A stretch of 64,000 nt of DNA, from positions 1,029,870 to 1,093,869 of the forward strand of contig NZ_JACYUD010000001.1 of NCBI RefSeq assembly GCF_014841565.1. The letters are read 5' to 3'. Both the position numbers and the translations under genes were made by a program. Under the pieces are notes generated by a model. That model saw nothing but the letters and a program-made list of their open reading frames with translations. It did not search any database and was not told the origin of the DNA. Of this stretch, positions 1 to 8,212 are shown one piece after another; position 1 is the first letter of the stretch, and the number at the start of each line of letters is the position of its first letter. This stretch comes from Rhizobium sp. CFBP 8762 (GTDB lineage: Bacteria > Pseudomonadota > Alphaproteobacteria > Rhizobiales > Rhizobiaceae).

Positions 1-1593
1 GGCGACCATGACGATCTCGTCGGCCGGCGGGAGCTGCATGATCTCGCCGGGTGTCATCAGTTGCCTGGCCGTTTCCGAGCGCGAGACCATCATGTGGCCG
101 AGCCATGGCGACAGGCGATGACCGGCATAGTTCTTCATCGCGCGCATCTCGGTCGCAGTGCCAAGCGCGTCCGAGACGCGCTTGGCGGTCCGTTCGTCAT
201 TGGTGGCGAAGCTAACCCGGACATGGCAGTTATCGAGGATCGAGTTGTTCGGGCCGTAGGCCTTCTCGATCTGGTTCAACGACTGGGTGATGAGAAAGGC
301 CTTGAGGCCGTAGCCCGCCATGAAGGCGAGAGCGCTCTCGAAGAAGTCGAGACGACCGAGGGCTGGAAACTCGTCCAGCATGAGGAGCAGCCGGTGGCGG
401 TTGCCCTTCGCCTGCAGGTCCTCGGTCAGCCGGCGGCCGACCTGATTGAGGATGAGACGGATCAGCGGCTTGGTGCGGTTGATGTCCGAGGGCGGCACGA
501 CGAGGTAGAGCGTGGTCGGATGCTTACCGCCGACGATATCCACGATGCGCCAGTCGCAGCGGCGTGTGACTTCGGCGACGACGGGATCACGATAGAGGCC
601 GAGGAATGACATCGCGGTCGACAACACGCCCGACCGCTCGTTGTCGGATTTGTTCAGCAGCTCGCGCGCGGCGCTGGCGATTACCGGATGCGGGCCAGCC
701 TCGCCGAGATGGGCTGTCTTCATCATGGCGGCGAGCGTGGACTCGATCGGCCGCTTCGGATCGGAGAGGAAGGCGGCGACGCCGGCCAGGGTCTTGTCGG
801 CCTCGGCGTAGAGGACGTGTAGGATCGCGCCGACCAGCAAAGCGTGGCTGGTCTTCTCCCAGTGATTTCGCTTCTCCAGCGACCCCTCCGGGTCGACCAG
901 AATGTCGGCGATGTTCTGAACGTCGCGGACCTCCCATTCGCCGCGGCGCACCTCGAGCAGCGGATTGTAGGCCGCGGATTTCGTATTGGTGGGATCGAAC
1001 AGCAGCACGCGACCATGGCGGGCGCGATAGCCCGCCGTGAGCGTCCAGTTCTCACCCTTGATGTCATGGACGATGGCGGAGCCCGGCCAGGTCAGCAGCG
1101 ACGGCACGACCAGGCCGACGCCCTTGCCGGAACGCGTGGGCGCGAAGCACAGCACATGCTCGGGACCGTCGTGGCGGAGATAGTCGCGATCGAACTTCCC
1201 GAGCACCACGCCGTCCGCGCCAAGCAGCCCGGCGGCGCGCACTTCGCCGGCGACGGCCCATCGGGCGGAGCCGAACGTCTCGGCGTTCTTGGCTTCACGC
1301 GCCCGCCAGACCGACATGCCGATCGCGACGGCAATGGACATGAAGCCGCCTGAGGCGGCGATATAGGCGCCCTCAATGAAGATCGGCGGTGCATAGGCAT
1401 CGTAGAAGTACCACCACCAGAAGAAGGCGGGCGGATAGTAGATCGGCCAGCCGGCCAGCTCGAACCAAGGAAGTCCGAGCTGCGGCTGAAAGCCGAGTCG
1501 CCAGGCCGTCCACTGCGTTGCCGCCCAGGTCGTCATCAACACGATCAAGGCGACGGTGAGGATCTGGCCCCAGAGGATTTTGGTCGCCGACAT
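1..1593 (-). CDS. traG: TraG/VirD4-type conjugal coupling protein, 3' part beyond the window
   Basis: Type IV coupling ATPases dock the relaxase-DNA complex to the mating channel at the inner membrane. The minus-strand frame is open from an ATG at 1593 to the left edge (531 codons) with no stop, so the gene is partial. Membrane segments lie at residues about 10-30 and 75-95. A Walker A (TRSGKGVG, residues 153-160), a DIKGE motif near 177 and a Walker B (LLLMLDEFPALG, about 402-413) identify the family. AAAGGAG lies 8 bases before the ATG. It sits 25 bp downstream of the relaxase gene, the usual order in alphaproteobacterial ICEs. Trb mating-pair genes would be expected further left, outside the window. 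Confidence 0.95.
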   Translation of the reverse strand, partial: MSATKILWGQILTVALIVLMTTWAATQWTAWRLGFQPQLGLPWFELAGWPIYYPPAFFWWWYFYDAYAPPIFIEGAYIAASGGFMSIAVAIGMSVWRAREAKNAETFGSARWAVAGEVRAAGLLGADGVVLGKFDRDYLRHDGPEHVLCFAPTRSGKGVGLVVPSLLTWPGSAIVHDIKGENWTLTAGYRARHGRVLLFDPTNTKSAAYNPLLEVRRGEWEVRDVQNIADILVDPEGSLEKRNHWEKTSHALLVGAILHVLYAEADKTLAGVAAFLSDPKRPIESTLAAMMKTAHLGEAGPHPVIASAARELLNKSDNERSGVLSTAMSFLGLYRDPVVAEVTRRCDWRIVDIVGGKHPTTLYLVVPPSDINRTKPLIRLILNQVGRRLTEDLQAKGNRHRLLLMLDEFPALGRLDFFESALAFMAGYGLKAFLITQSLNQIEKAYGPNNSILDNCHVRVSFATNDERTAKRVSDALGTATEMRAMKNYAGHRLSPWLGHMMVSRSETARQLMTPGEIMQLPPADEIVMVA

Positions 1594-1618
1594 GGCGTGC
1601 ACTCCTTTCTTGATTGGG

Positions 1619-3358
1619 CTACATGCCGAGGCTGCGGTTGCGGCCGAAACTCCAGTCGACGCCACCGGCACCGCGCGACACGCCGGAGACGTGCTGACCG
1701 ATCTGGCGTTCGAGGGATGGCGACCAGGGCACAAGCTGGAAGCCGAGACCGTCGTCGATCATGGCGAAACGGCCCGACGCGAGCGCGAAGCGCTGGCGAT
1801 AGGTGCCCGCCACATACTCGCCCGTTCCAGCCTTCGCGAATTGCCGGCCGGTTTCCGCCGCAAGCTTCTCGCCCAACGCCTCCACCTCGCGCTGGCGCAG
1901 CGTTTCGATCAGGCCGGGTGAGAAACTGACGCCGCGCGTCTGCCGCTCGGCGAGGCCCTGGCCAACGAGATGTTCGGCCCGCCGGTCCATCGCGTGGCGA
2001 ACCTCGGCCCCGAAGCCGCCACCGCCAAGTGCGACGGGATCGCGGGCGATTGCCTGCCGGTCGAGCCAGGTGGCGCCGGTCGCATTGACCTGTCGTTCGA
2101 CGTCGAGATCGGAGCGGATGGCGAGCGCGACGCGACGTCGTCCCTGCGCGTCGTCGAACTTGCGCAGTTCGACGATCGAGCCCGGCGCGCTGTCGCCGGC
2201 GGCGTCGAGGTCAGCCAGCTTTATGTGATGGGTGCGGCCGTCCGTACCGTCGACCACGGCATAAGCCGTACCCTTCAGCTCGTCGTCGAGGCCGCGATCG
2301 ACCAGCCGGCCGATGACGGGATCGTCGAGGCTTTCGCCGGCGAGCACATAGCTGGCCGCGCCGCGCTCGATGCCGCGCTCAGTCAGTCCGCGATGGATGC
2401 GTTTGATGATATCGCCGCGCTCGCCCAGCTCACGCAGCGTTGCCTCGGCATTCTCCGATACGACCCATTGGCCGGGGCCGACCTGATCCGCAAGGCCGAG
2501 CGTCTCCAGCTTCCGCAGCCGGCCAACCTTCATCGCATGGAATTCGTCTGGCTGGCGGTCAGCGTGAGGGGCTAGATCGACGACGCCGGTGCGATAGGCG
2601 TCGCGCGAAAGCTGGCGGTCGAGATTGGTCCAGCGTTCCGACTCGATCTGGCGTTGGAGATTGCGGCGGATCTCGTGATCGGTGCGCGGCCCCAGCTCCT
2701 GGGTGACGAGATCCTGCGCGCGGGCGCGCATGCCTTCCTTGATGTAGTCGCGGGAGATGACGAGGTCCTGGCCGTCATCGGTGCGCCCGCGCAGGATGAT
2801 GTGGACGTGCGGATTATCCGTGTTCCAGTGATCGACACCGACCCAGTCGAGCTTGGTGCCAAGGTCCTTCTCCATCTGCCCCATCAGGTCGCGGGCATAG
2901 GTCTTGACGTCGGACATCTCGGTCGCGTCCTCGGGCGAGACGATGAAGCGGAAATGATGGCGGTCGTCCTGGGTGCGCTCGGCGAAGGCCTTGGGATCGG
3001 CGTCCTCGGTCTCAGGACCGAACAGCCGCGCCTTCTCCCCGTCCCGGGTGACACCCTCGCGCCGGAGGTAGCTGAGGTGGGCGGAAAGCGGCGCGGCCCG
3101 CGCGCTATGACGGACGACGCGCGTCTTGATGACGGTGTTGCGCGATCGGCTGGTGAGCAGCCGGTTGGCCTGGACGGTCGCGCGCTGGCCGCGCCCGAAA
3201 CGCGAGCGGTTGCCCGAGCTGATCTGGCCGGAGCGCGAGACCCGGCCGCCGGCGCGCTGCGCGGCCGCGAGCGCCTGGGCGATGAAGGGCCGCGCCTGCT
3301 GAGCCCGGGTCGAGCGGATGCGGCCTGGCCGGATGCGGAAATCGTCCTCGCCGCTCAT
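1619..3358 (-). CDS. VirD2/RlxS-type conjugal relaxase with DUF3363 C-terminus
   Basis: The relaxase nicks oriT and pilots the single strand through the coupling protein. The chosen ATG (3358, MSGEDDF) has GGAG 8 bases upstream and gives 579 residues; a longer open frame exists but has no family support. Visible relaxase motifs are a HHFRFIVSPED segment (about 134-144) and the metal-binding HVHIILRG (His184, His186, with His177 before it). Tyr97 in the HLSYLRREG segment is a candidate nicking tyrosine. The C-terminal half resembles DUF3363 relaxases of mobile elements in rhizobia and sphingomonads. It is the first of two adjacent transfer genes with traG; a candidate oriT lies immediately upstream. 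Confidence 0.92.
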   Translation of the reverse strand: MSGEDDFRIRPGRIRSTRAQQARPFIAQALAAAQRAGGRVSRSGQISSGNRSRFGRGQRATVQANRLLTSRSRNTVIKTRVVRHSARAAPLSAHLSYLRREGVTRDGEKARLFGPETEDADPKAFAERTQDDRHHFRFIVSPEDATEMSDVKTYARDLMGQMEKDLGTKLDWVGVDHWNTDNPHVHIILRGRTDDGQDLVISRDYIKEGMRARAQDLVTQELGPRTDHEIRRNLQRQIESERWTNLDRQLSRDAYRTGVVDLAPHADRQPDEFHAMKVGRLRKLETLGLADQVGPGQWVVSENAEATLRELGERGDIIKRIHRGLTERGIERGAASYVLAGESLDDPVIGRLVDRGLDDELKGTAYAVVDGTDGRTHHIKLADLDAAGDSAPGSIVELRKFDDAQGRRRVALAIRSDLDVERQVNATGATWLDRQAIARDPVALGGGGFGAEVRHAMDRRAEHLVGQGLAERQTRGVSFSPGLIETLRQREVEALGEKLAAETGRQFAKAGTGEYVAGTYRQRFALASGRFAMIDDGLGFQLVPWSPSLERQIGQHVSGVSRGAGGVDWSFGRNRSLGM

Positions 3359-3602
3359 GGCCGAGGCTCCGCACATCGCGCAATAGCGCGGAAATCCTTG
3401 GCGAAATGGCGAGTACGCAGGCTGCGCCGATCCGGCGCACCTCGCGAAAACGCGCCATAAGCCCCTGAAAACACACAACCGCACCAAGCCGCACATCGCG
3501 CGCTTTTATCTCGCCATCGTGCGGTTGTGTTGCCTGCTCCTCCTTCCCGGACCGCCCATCGCCCGCCAGAGCACGCTAATCCACGATATGGCGCGAACGT
3601 GG
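3359..3602. other. Candidate oriT/intergenic transfer region
   Basis: This 244-bp gap lies between the relaxase and lytic transglycosylase genes. It contains a perfect 12-bp inverted repeat, ACACAACCGCAC (3473-3484) and GTGCGGTTGTGT (3519-3530), with a 34-base spacer. It also contains a perfect 13-bp direct repeat CCGCACATCGCGC (3369-3381 and 3489-3501). MOBP-type oriTs usually lie next to the relaxase gene and carry such an inverted repeat beside the nick site. I could not identify a consensus nick sequence, so the call is an inference from position and repeat structure. Confidence 0.45.
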
Positions 3603-4364
3603 TCATCGCGGCCCTCCATCGGCATTGCGGGCGACGAACAGGCCTCCGGACCGCGGAGCTGTCGTGGTGACATCGCGCGCCGGGGTCACAGCCGGAGTGT
3701 CATTGGGAGCGCCATCGCCGGACGTCAAAGCGGCCGTGGGCGCGCGTTCGGACTGCACGATGAAGAGCGGCGCGCGCGTCCAGGCGTTGGGATCGACTGC
3801 CGCGACCGCGACGGGAGCAAGGGTATCCGCGCCGCTGATGATGGGCGCGAGCGTGGCGACATAGGCGCGGGTTTCGGTCGGCAATGGTCGACCAGCGAGA
3901 TACTCTTCATAGCGGCCAGGACCTGCATTATAGGCTGCCAGAAACCCCGGCGAACCATAGCGGTCGTGCATCTCGCGGAGATAAGCCGCGCCTGCCAAAA
4001 TGTTGTCGCGTGGATCGTAAGGATTCGCGCCCAGCCGGTGACGGGCGCGCAGGTCAGCCCATGTGGCGGGCATGACCTGCATCAGGCCCACCGCGCCGGC
4101 TGACGAGATCGCCCGCACGTCGCCAGCGCTTTCCACGCGCATGACGGCGCGTATCCAGTGCTCGGGAACGCCGAACCGTTGCGCGGCCTCGGCGATGAAT
4201 GTGGCGTAGGGATCGACGCGAGAGGGCCGCTCGGCCGACACGGTCTGCGCACTCGCATTGGCGCAGAGCGGCGCGGTGAGCAGCAGGCCGGAAAGGAGAA
4301 GGAGGACTGTGCGCCGGGCGGTGTTTGACCGCCCGGCGACAGCTTTGGGGAGCGGGACCGACAT
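3603..4364 (-). CDS. VirB1-like lytic transglycosylase
   Basis: This 253-residue protein is a periplasmic murein transglycosylase that locally opens peptidoglycan for the conjugation apparatus. The N-terminus has a basic start and a hydrophobic run (about 18-38), consistent with a signal peptide ending near ANASAQ. The SLT domain covers about 55-175. The catalytic glutamate is Glu78 in RVESAG, followed by the signatures GLMQVMPATW (about 93-102) and AAYNAGPGRY (about 143-152). It begins 3 bp after the DUF736 gene stops, so the two are probably cotranscribed. Confidence 0.93.
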   Translation of the reverse strand: MSVPLPKAVAGRSNTARRTVLLLLSGLLLTAPLCANASAQTVSAERPSRVDPYATFIAEAAQRFGVPEHWIRAVMRVESAGDVRAISSAGAVGLMQVMPATWADLRARHRLGANPYDPRDNILAGAAYLREMHDRYGSPGFLAAYNAGPGRYEEYLAGRPLPTETRAYVATLAPIISGADTLAPVAVAAVDPNAWTRAPLFIVQSERAPTAALTSGDGAPNDTPAVTPARDVTTTAPRSGGLFVARNADGGPR

Positions 4365-4367
4365 CGC

Positions 4368-4715
4368 TCAGTCCCGCTCGGCGCGCTTAGGCGGACGGTT
4401 CCAGTGCAAGCCCCAGGCGGACTTGTCGCCGGCCGACTGGAAGAGGTTGGCACGGATCGGATGACCGAAGGTTGGATCGTCGATGTGCAGCGAGACGTAG
4501 TCGCCGGCTTTCTCGCCGGTGCGCTTCCAGCCGGCGCCGATCTCCGCGCCGGTTTCGTTGTTCATGCTGTTGAGAACATGGACGCGGAAGTCGGGCGCGT
4601 TCTCGGCATCGGACGGTTCGGCCGGAACGATGATGATGTCCTGGTGCAGTGACAGCGTCGTCAGGTGGCCGACGAAGCCATCATTTTCGCGCGTAAATTG
4701 ACCGATCACGGACAT
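4368..4715 (-). CDS. DUF736 protein (first copy)
   Basis: This small protein of 115 residues belongs to the DUF736 family, present in almost every alphaproteobacterial ICE of this class; its function is unknown. The ATG at 4715 (MSVIGQF) has AAGGAG just upstream and matches the usual family start. The family pattern of an N-terminal IGQF strand, a central GAEIGAGWKRT segment and a C-terminal DDPTFGHPIRANLF block is clear. A second DUF736 gene lies at 9924-10253. It is packed between the TraF peptidase gene and the transglycosylase gene, which suggests transfer-related expression. Confidence 0.9.
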   Translation of the reverse strand: MSVIGQFTRENDGFVGHLTTLSLHQDIIIVPAEPSDAENAPDFRVHVLNSMNNETGAEIGAGWKRTGEKAGDYVSLHIDDPTFGHPIRANLFQSAGDKSAWGLHWNRPPKRAERD

Positions 4716-4761
4716 GGGTCGTCTCCTTTGGATTGCGGTGGACAAGGTCATGGGCGTGCCG

Positions 4762-5307
4762 TCACCGCGTCGGCGCGCGCCAGACGAAGCGGTCGTCGCC
4801 GTCCTCGTCTGTGTAGAGGGGGGTGGCCCGGCCGATGACCGAGCTGGCGGGGAGCGGGCCGAAGTAACGCCCGTCGAGACTGTCGCGGACCTGCCAGTTC
4901 ATCAGGAACAACTCGTCGTCGGCGATGACGCGGCATCCCTGCCAGATCGGCAGTTCGCGGCCCCGCCTGTCGCGGTCGAGCGCATCGCCGATGGCCTGAC
5001 CATCGACGGTGATCGCGTGGCCGGTTCGGCACACACGTTGACCGGGCAGACCCGCGACCCGCTTCAGCAGCGGCACGCCGCGCGGCAGATATCCGCCATC
5101 GGCAAGGAACGTGGCGATCGGCTCCGGCGCCGCTACAGCGACAAGGTCGGTCGCTTCCAATCCGTCGCTGGCGCTGATCGCATAGAGGCCAATCGGCGTG
5201 CTCGCTGAGGCGTTCCAGATGAGCTTCGGCGCGAAGGATACGATCGATAGGATCCCCATCAGCATCACCGCGAAGTACGTCGTCATGACGTATCCAAAGC
5301 GGCTCAT
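4762..5307 (-). CDS. traF: TraF-like S26 signal peptidase of conjugation
   Basis: This is a 181-residue membrane-anchored serine peptidase of family S26. In IncP-type systems TraF matures the pilin TrbC by cleaving and cyclising it. One N-terminal membrane segment (about 8-28) precedes the SxPxGxY box, giving Ser36 as nucleophile. The general base lysine is Lys82 in LLKRVAGLPG. The box near RDSLDGRYFGPLP (about 145) is also typical. The start codon overlaps the stop of the DUF2840 gene, indicating translational coupling. Confidence 0.93.
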   Translation of the reverse strand: MSRFGYVMTTYFAVMLMGILSIVSFAPKLIWNASASTPIGLYAISASDGLEATDLVAVAAPEPIATFLADGGYLPRGVPLLKRVAGLPGQRVCRTGHAITVDGQAIGDALDRDRRGRELPIWQGCRVIADDELFLMNWQVRDSLDGRYFGPLPASSVIGRATPLYTDEDGDDRFVWRAPTR

Positions 5308-5822
5308 GGCATGATCCTCCGACGCAGGAGGAAGGCGCGATGCTGCTGCGCTTCGTAGGCGCGCGGTGCTTCACCGACCGCCAGACGGTTGTGGGCGTGC
5401 CGCCAGTGATCGGGCGAGACGTCGATCGCAGCGATGCCCCGCGCCTCGATGGCATCGATGAGCTGGAGGACGCGCTCGACCTTCGGCCAGCCATCGGCGC
5501 GCAACAGGATGTCGCCGCCGGGGCTCACGAATGGCAGGGTCTGGCAGCGCTCACCCGCACTGACGGCGCGCACGATGTCGAGGCGCGAAAGCGCGGTGCC
5601 GTAGTCGTTGGAGGTCCAGCGAACGAAGGCGAATACGCTGTCCGGCGCGAACGACACGACGCGCCGGCGGCGGTCGAGGATCTGTTCGGCCGTCTCGCGA
5701 CCGAACCTGATCCAGAATTCGATCTCCTTCTCGACCCACGTCAACTCGACATGGGTCAGTGCATCTGCCGCAGGCGCGTGCGGCGAACCGCTGCGCAGCG
5801 ACGTGGCGGCGACACCGATCAT
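5304..5822 (-). CDS. DUF2840 protein
   Basis: This 172-residue protein of the DUF2840 family is always found beside traF in this class of ICE; no biochemical role is known to me. The start at 5822 (MIGVAATS) has AAGGAG seven bases upstream. The run LTHVELTWVEKEIEFWIRFG and the later segment DVSPDHWRHAHNRLAVG are the recognisable parts. Both gene ends overlap their neighbours: ATGA with the small gene upstream, and the TraF start downstream. This places it in one operon from parA to traF. Confidence 0.85.
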   Translation of the reverse strand: MIGVAATSLRSGSPHAPAADALTHVELTWVEKEIEFWIRFGRETAEQILDRRRRVVSFAPDSVFAFVRWTSNDYGTALSRLDIVRAVSAGERCQTLPFVSPGGDILLRADGWPKVERVLQLIDAIEARGIAAIDVSPDHWRHAHNRLAVGEAPRAYEAQQHRAFLLRRRIMP

Positions 5823-6073
5823 CGCGGCTCTCCTTCGCTGGTGGGGAACTCGCGCTCGAACAGGGTGCGCAGCATCTCGGCGACCGTCTGTCCGCGCTGG
5901 AAGGCGGCGATTTTGATCCGGCCTCGCATGTCGGCGGTGACGTCTATCGTCAGCCTGGCGGTAAACTCGGCGGCGGGGTCCGTGCGCGGCGATGGACGGT
6001 CCGGTGCCTTGATCCAGCTCTCCGGATCGGCCGGTCGGGACGCGAAACTGCGTTTCGAGGACCGCTCGCTCAT
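5819..6073 (-). CDS. Small ParA-partner-like protein (ribbon-helix-helix candidate)
   Basis: The product has 84 residues, with a charged flexible N-terminus and a C-terminal segment (about 40-84) reading FTARLTIDVTADMRGRIK followed by helix-like AAFQRGQTVAEMLRTLFERE. A short strand followed by two helices suits a ribbon-helix-helix DNA-binding fold such as a ParG-type centromere-binding partner. That reading is an inference. It starts inside the stop of parA and its stop overlaps the DUF2840 start, so it belongs to the par-tra operon. Confidence 0.65.
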   Translation of the reverse strand: MSERSSKRSFASRPADPESWIKAPDRPSPRTDPAAEFTARLTIDVTADMRGRIKIAAFQRGQTVAEMLRTLFEREFPTSEGEPR

Positions 6074-6708
6074 GTCCCGATCCTCGTGACTTCGGCGGCG
6101 AGCGCGGCAATCTCCCGGGCGGCCGGCGATGTATCGTCCTGTTCGGCTGCGAGCCGTCCGGTCTGCACGACATCGGCGAAAGCGATGCGCTGACCGATCG
6201 TGGTGAGGAGCGGCGGGGGATCGTGTTCCGCGAGCGTCTCGGCGGTTTCGCGGGCGAGGATCGTGCGGGCAGCACAGCGGTTGAGGACAAACCGCGCCTT
6301 GAGGTCCGGTCGATAAATCCGCGCTTCGCTGAGCAGCGTCAGCATCTCGGCTGACGCCCAGCCATCGAGCGGTGACGGTTGCACCGGGATCAGCACAAGG
6401 TCGGCGGCGAGCAGCGCCGAACGCATGAGACCGGCGACACGCGGTGGTCCGTCGATGACGACATGATCGACATCGCGTGCCAACTACGGCGCTTCGCGGT
6501 GGAGCGTGTCGCGGGCCAGGCCAACAACACCGAACAGCCGCTCCAGTCCCTCGCGGCTGCGCTGCTGCGACCAGTCGAGCGCTGATCCCTGTGGGTCGGC
6601 GTCGATCAGCGTGACGCGCTGCCCACGCCGAGCCCATTCACCGGCGAGATGGAGGGCGAGCGTCGTCTTGCCGACGCCGCCCTTCTGGTTGAGGAACGCG
6701 ACGATCAT
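6070..6708 (-). pseudogene. parA: ParA-family partition ATPase interrupted by an in-frame TAG
   Basis: ParA ATPases of this short type position plasmids or stabilise excised ICEs. The N-terminal part ([16 protein letters not shown], deviant Walker A at residues 9-16) ends at a TAG at 6486-6484. The same frame then continues, LARDVDHVVIDGPPRV (Walker B region), to a stop at 6070. Reading through gives 212 residues with every expected motif. In relatives the TAG position normally holds a sense codon such as CAG or GAG. One base change therefore explains it, and no frame change is needed. A TTG just after the stop could restart a 137-residue piece, but that would lack the nucleotide-binding loop. 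Confidence 0.8.
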
Positions 6709-6893
6709 GACGGTCTCCCGGCGATCGGGGACTCGTCCACAGGGCGCGAAAATGCGGATTCCGTTAGAAAGATTCCGTAGGAATCTAGGTTAGATAAGTT
6801 ACGGGGCTCGCAAGCTGCTGATTCAGCGCGAGGAATCGACGATTTCGGTCCCCGATGGCACGATAGTGCCGGTCCCTGATAGCACGAGATGAT
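6709..6893. promoter_or_regulatory. Intergenic control region between rep and parA with direct repeats
   Basis: This 185-bp spacer holds two imperfect 18-bp direct repeats starting CGGTCCC (6846-6863 and 6870-6887, 16 of 18 identical, 24-bp period). It also holds two GATTCCGT copies (about 6757-6778) running into TAGGAATCTA (6778-6787). It lies just downstream of the replication initiator gene and upstream of parA, so the repeats may be iterons, partition sites or operators. The class cannot be decided from sequence. Confidence 0.4.
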
Positions 6894-7781
6894 TCACAGC
6901 TTATCCCCAGGTCGAGTTGTCGAGCGGCGGCGGCGGCGCGGGATGCCGAGCGCGTCGGGATCGGTGGGTACGAAGGACAGGATTTCGGGGCCGCCGACGC
7001 ATTGCTCGATGGCCAGGCGATAGCCCGGCAGCGGCTGGCGGCGGACAATGTCGCGCAGGTCGTAGGCGAAATGCTTGAGCGGCGAGAGGCTGCCGGACTT
7101 CGCGTGCAGATGCGGAAAATCGAAGCTCCAGCCGAACTCTTGTTTGCCACCATGCTTGCGCACAAGGCGGTACAGCCAGCGCTCCAGCCCGCCGGTCAGC
7201 CCGAAGTAGTTGCGGTCGATGGTCAGGACCAAAGCATCGTCGAGGACCGCGCCGTAGAACCAGTCGGGGACGATCAGTTCGAGCCCGAGCGGTCGGCCCC
7301 GATGGTCGGCGCGCTCCTTCCATTCGTTGATCCAGGAGAAGCGGTGCATCCGCCGCTCGGTGGGCTGGCGGATGGATGTCGCGATGGTGGTGGATTGAAG
7401 TCGGTCGAGCGCGGCCTTCAAACGGTCGTAGTCCCGGAGCGACACGCCGCGGCCGATGAAGTTCAAAATCTCATATGGGGTGGTCGCCATCAGGCGTGAC
7501 GGACGCAGGCCGACGTCACGGGCCTCGACGATTTGCGAGGCCGCCCAGATCAGGACATCGGCATCCCAGATCGTCGCCATGCCGTGTTCGGGCACGGCTT
7601 CGACACGGATTTTCACCGAGCCGGCCTTGAAGTCGATCGGCGCCAAGCGCTTCGACTTGGCAAGCGAGAAGAACGGATAGGCCATGAGGTCCTGCGCATC
7701 TCGCGGCGCGAGATCGCCGGGCAGCGCCCGGAACAGATCGAGCTGCGCACGCTCATCGTGTTGTGTGTGGCGGAACGACAT
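6894..7781 (-). CDS. RepA-like replication initiator protein (RPA family)
   Basis: This 295-residue protein resembles the replication initiator protein A family found on alphaproteobacterial plasmids and ICEs; it may allow limited autonomous replication after excision. The chosen start (7781, MSFRHTQHD) begins the conserved block RAQLDLFRALPGDLAPRDAQ. Central features are ATTPYEILNFIGRG and a winged-helix-like part with LTGGLERWLYRLVRKHGG. The C-terminus is arginine-rich. It begins 12 bp after the stop of the excisionase-like gene, so both probably share a transcript started by the excision switch. Confidence 0.85.
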   Translation of the reverse strand: MSFRHTQHDERAQLDLFRALPGDLAPRDAQDLMAYPFFSLAKSKRLAPIDFKAGSVKIRVEAVPEHGMATIWDADVLIWAASQIVEARDVGLRPSRLMATTPYEILNFIGRGVSLRDYDRLKAALDRLQSTTIATSIRQPTERRMHRFSWINEWKERADHRGRPLGLELIVPDWFYGAVLDDALVLTIDRNYFGLTGGLERWLYRLVRKHGGKQEFGWSFDFPHLHAKSGSLSPLKHFAYDLRDIVRRQPLPGYRLAIEQCVGGPEILSFVPTDPDALGIPRRRRRSTTRPGDKL

Positions 7782-7792
7782 GGCAGGTCGTC

Positions 7793-8074
7793 TCAGCGCG
7801 GCTGGCGGCCGGCGAAGCGGCGATCGGAAGGCTCCTGCCTCTTGGCTGGAAGCACCGCGCCGCGCGGATCGGAGGTCGAGCTGACGAGGCCGCGATCGGC
7901 CCAAGTCTGGAGATCCTCGATGGCGTAGACGACTCGGCCGCCGAGCTTCCGGTAAGCCGGGCCGGTGCCGTAGGTGCGATGCTTCTCAAGCGTGCGCTCG
8001 GAAAGTCCGAGGAAGCGTGCTGCCTCCTGCGTGCGCAGGTAGCGTGGCGGGATGCCGGCGGTAGTTTCGGCCAT
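7793..8074 (-). CDS. rdfS: AlpA/excisionase-type HTH protein, RdfS-like recombination directionality factor
   Basis: This 93-residue DNA-binding protein has a winged HTH of MerR/AlpA type: YLRTQEAARFLGLSERTLEKHR followed by GPAYRKLGGRVVYAIEDLQTWAD (residues about 12-60). In ICEMlSymR7A, RdfS is the excisionase that turns the integrase toward excision, is activated by FseA, and sits upstream of transfer genes. Here the same order is seen: the FseA-like gene just upstream, then rep, par and traF. The integrase partner is not in the window. The family call is firm; the RdfS role is inferred from context. Confidence 0.8.
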   Translation of the reverse strand: MAETTAGIPPRYLRTQEAARFLGLSERTLEKHRTYGTGPAYRKLGGRVVYAIEDLQTWADRGLVSSTSDPRGAVLPAKRQEPSDRRFAGRQPR

Positions 8075-8161
8075 TGTCGAGCCTCCGTGGTCTCATCGGG
8101 GGCCGCTGCCGTCAGGCGGCGGTTCGAGAGCACGGTGGCGTGAAGACGGTGGGTCGGACGA

Positions 8162-8189
8162 TGTCGAAGATAGGAATCTAATTTCGACA
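8162..8189. promoter_or_regulatory. Inverted repeat in the rdfS-like promoter region
   Basis: TGTCGAA (8162-8168) and TTCGACA (8183-8189) form a perfect 7-bp inverted repeat with a 14-base spacer, that is 21 bp between equivalent bases, or two helical turns. It lies in the 138-bp gap before the excisionase-like gene. The spacer contains TAGGAATCTA (8171-8180), a 10-mer also present upstream of parA at 6778-6787. It is a reasonable candidate for an activator or repressor site. Confidence 0.4.
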
Positions 8190-8212
8190 CGCCTCAGGCG
8201 ATTGATGGCGGC

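Noticed and set aside
1619..3496. Longer N-terminus for the relaxase
   Set aside because: The extra residues are cysteine-rich, lack family similarity and cover the candidate oriT; ATG 3358 has a better ribosome binding site.
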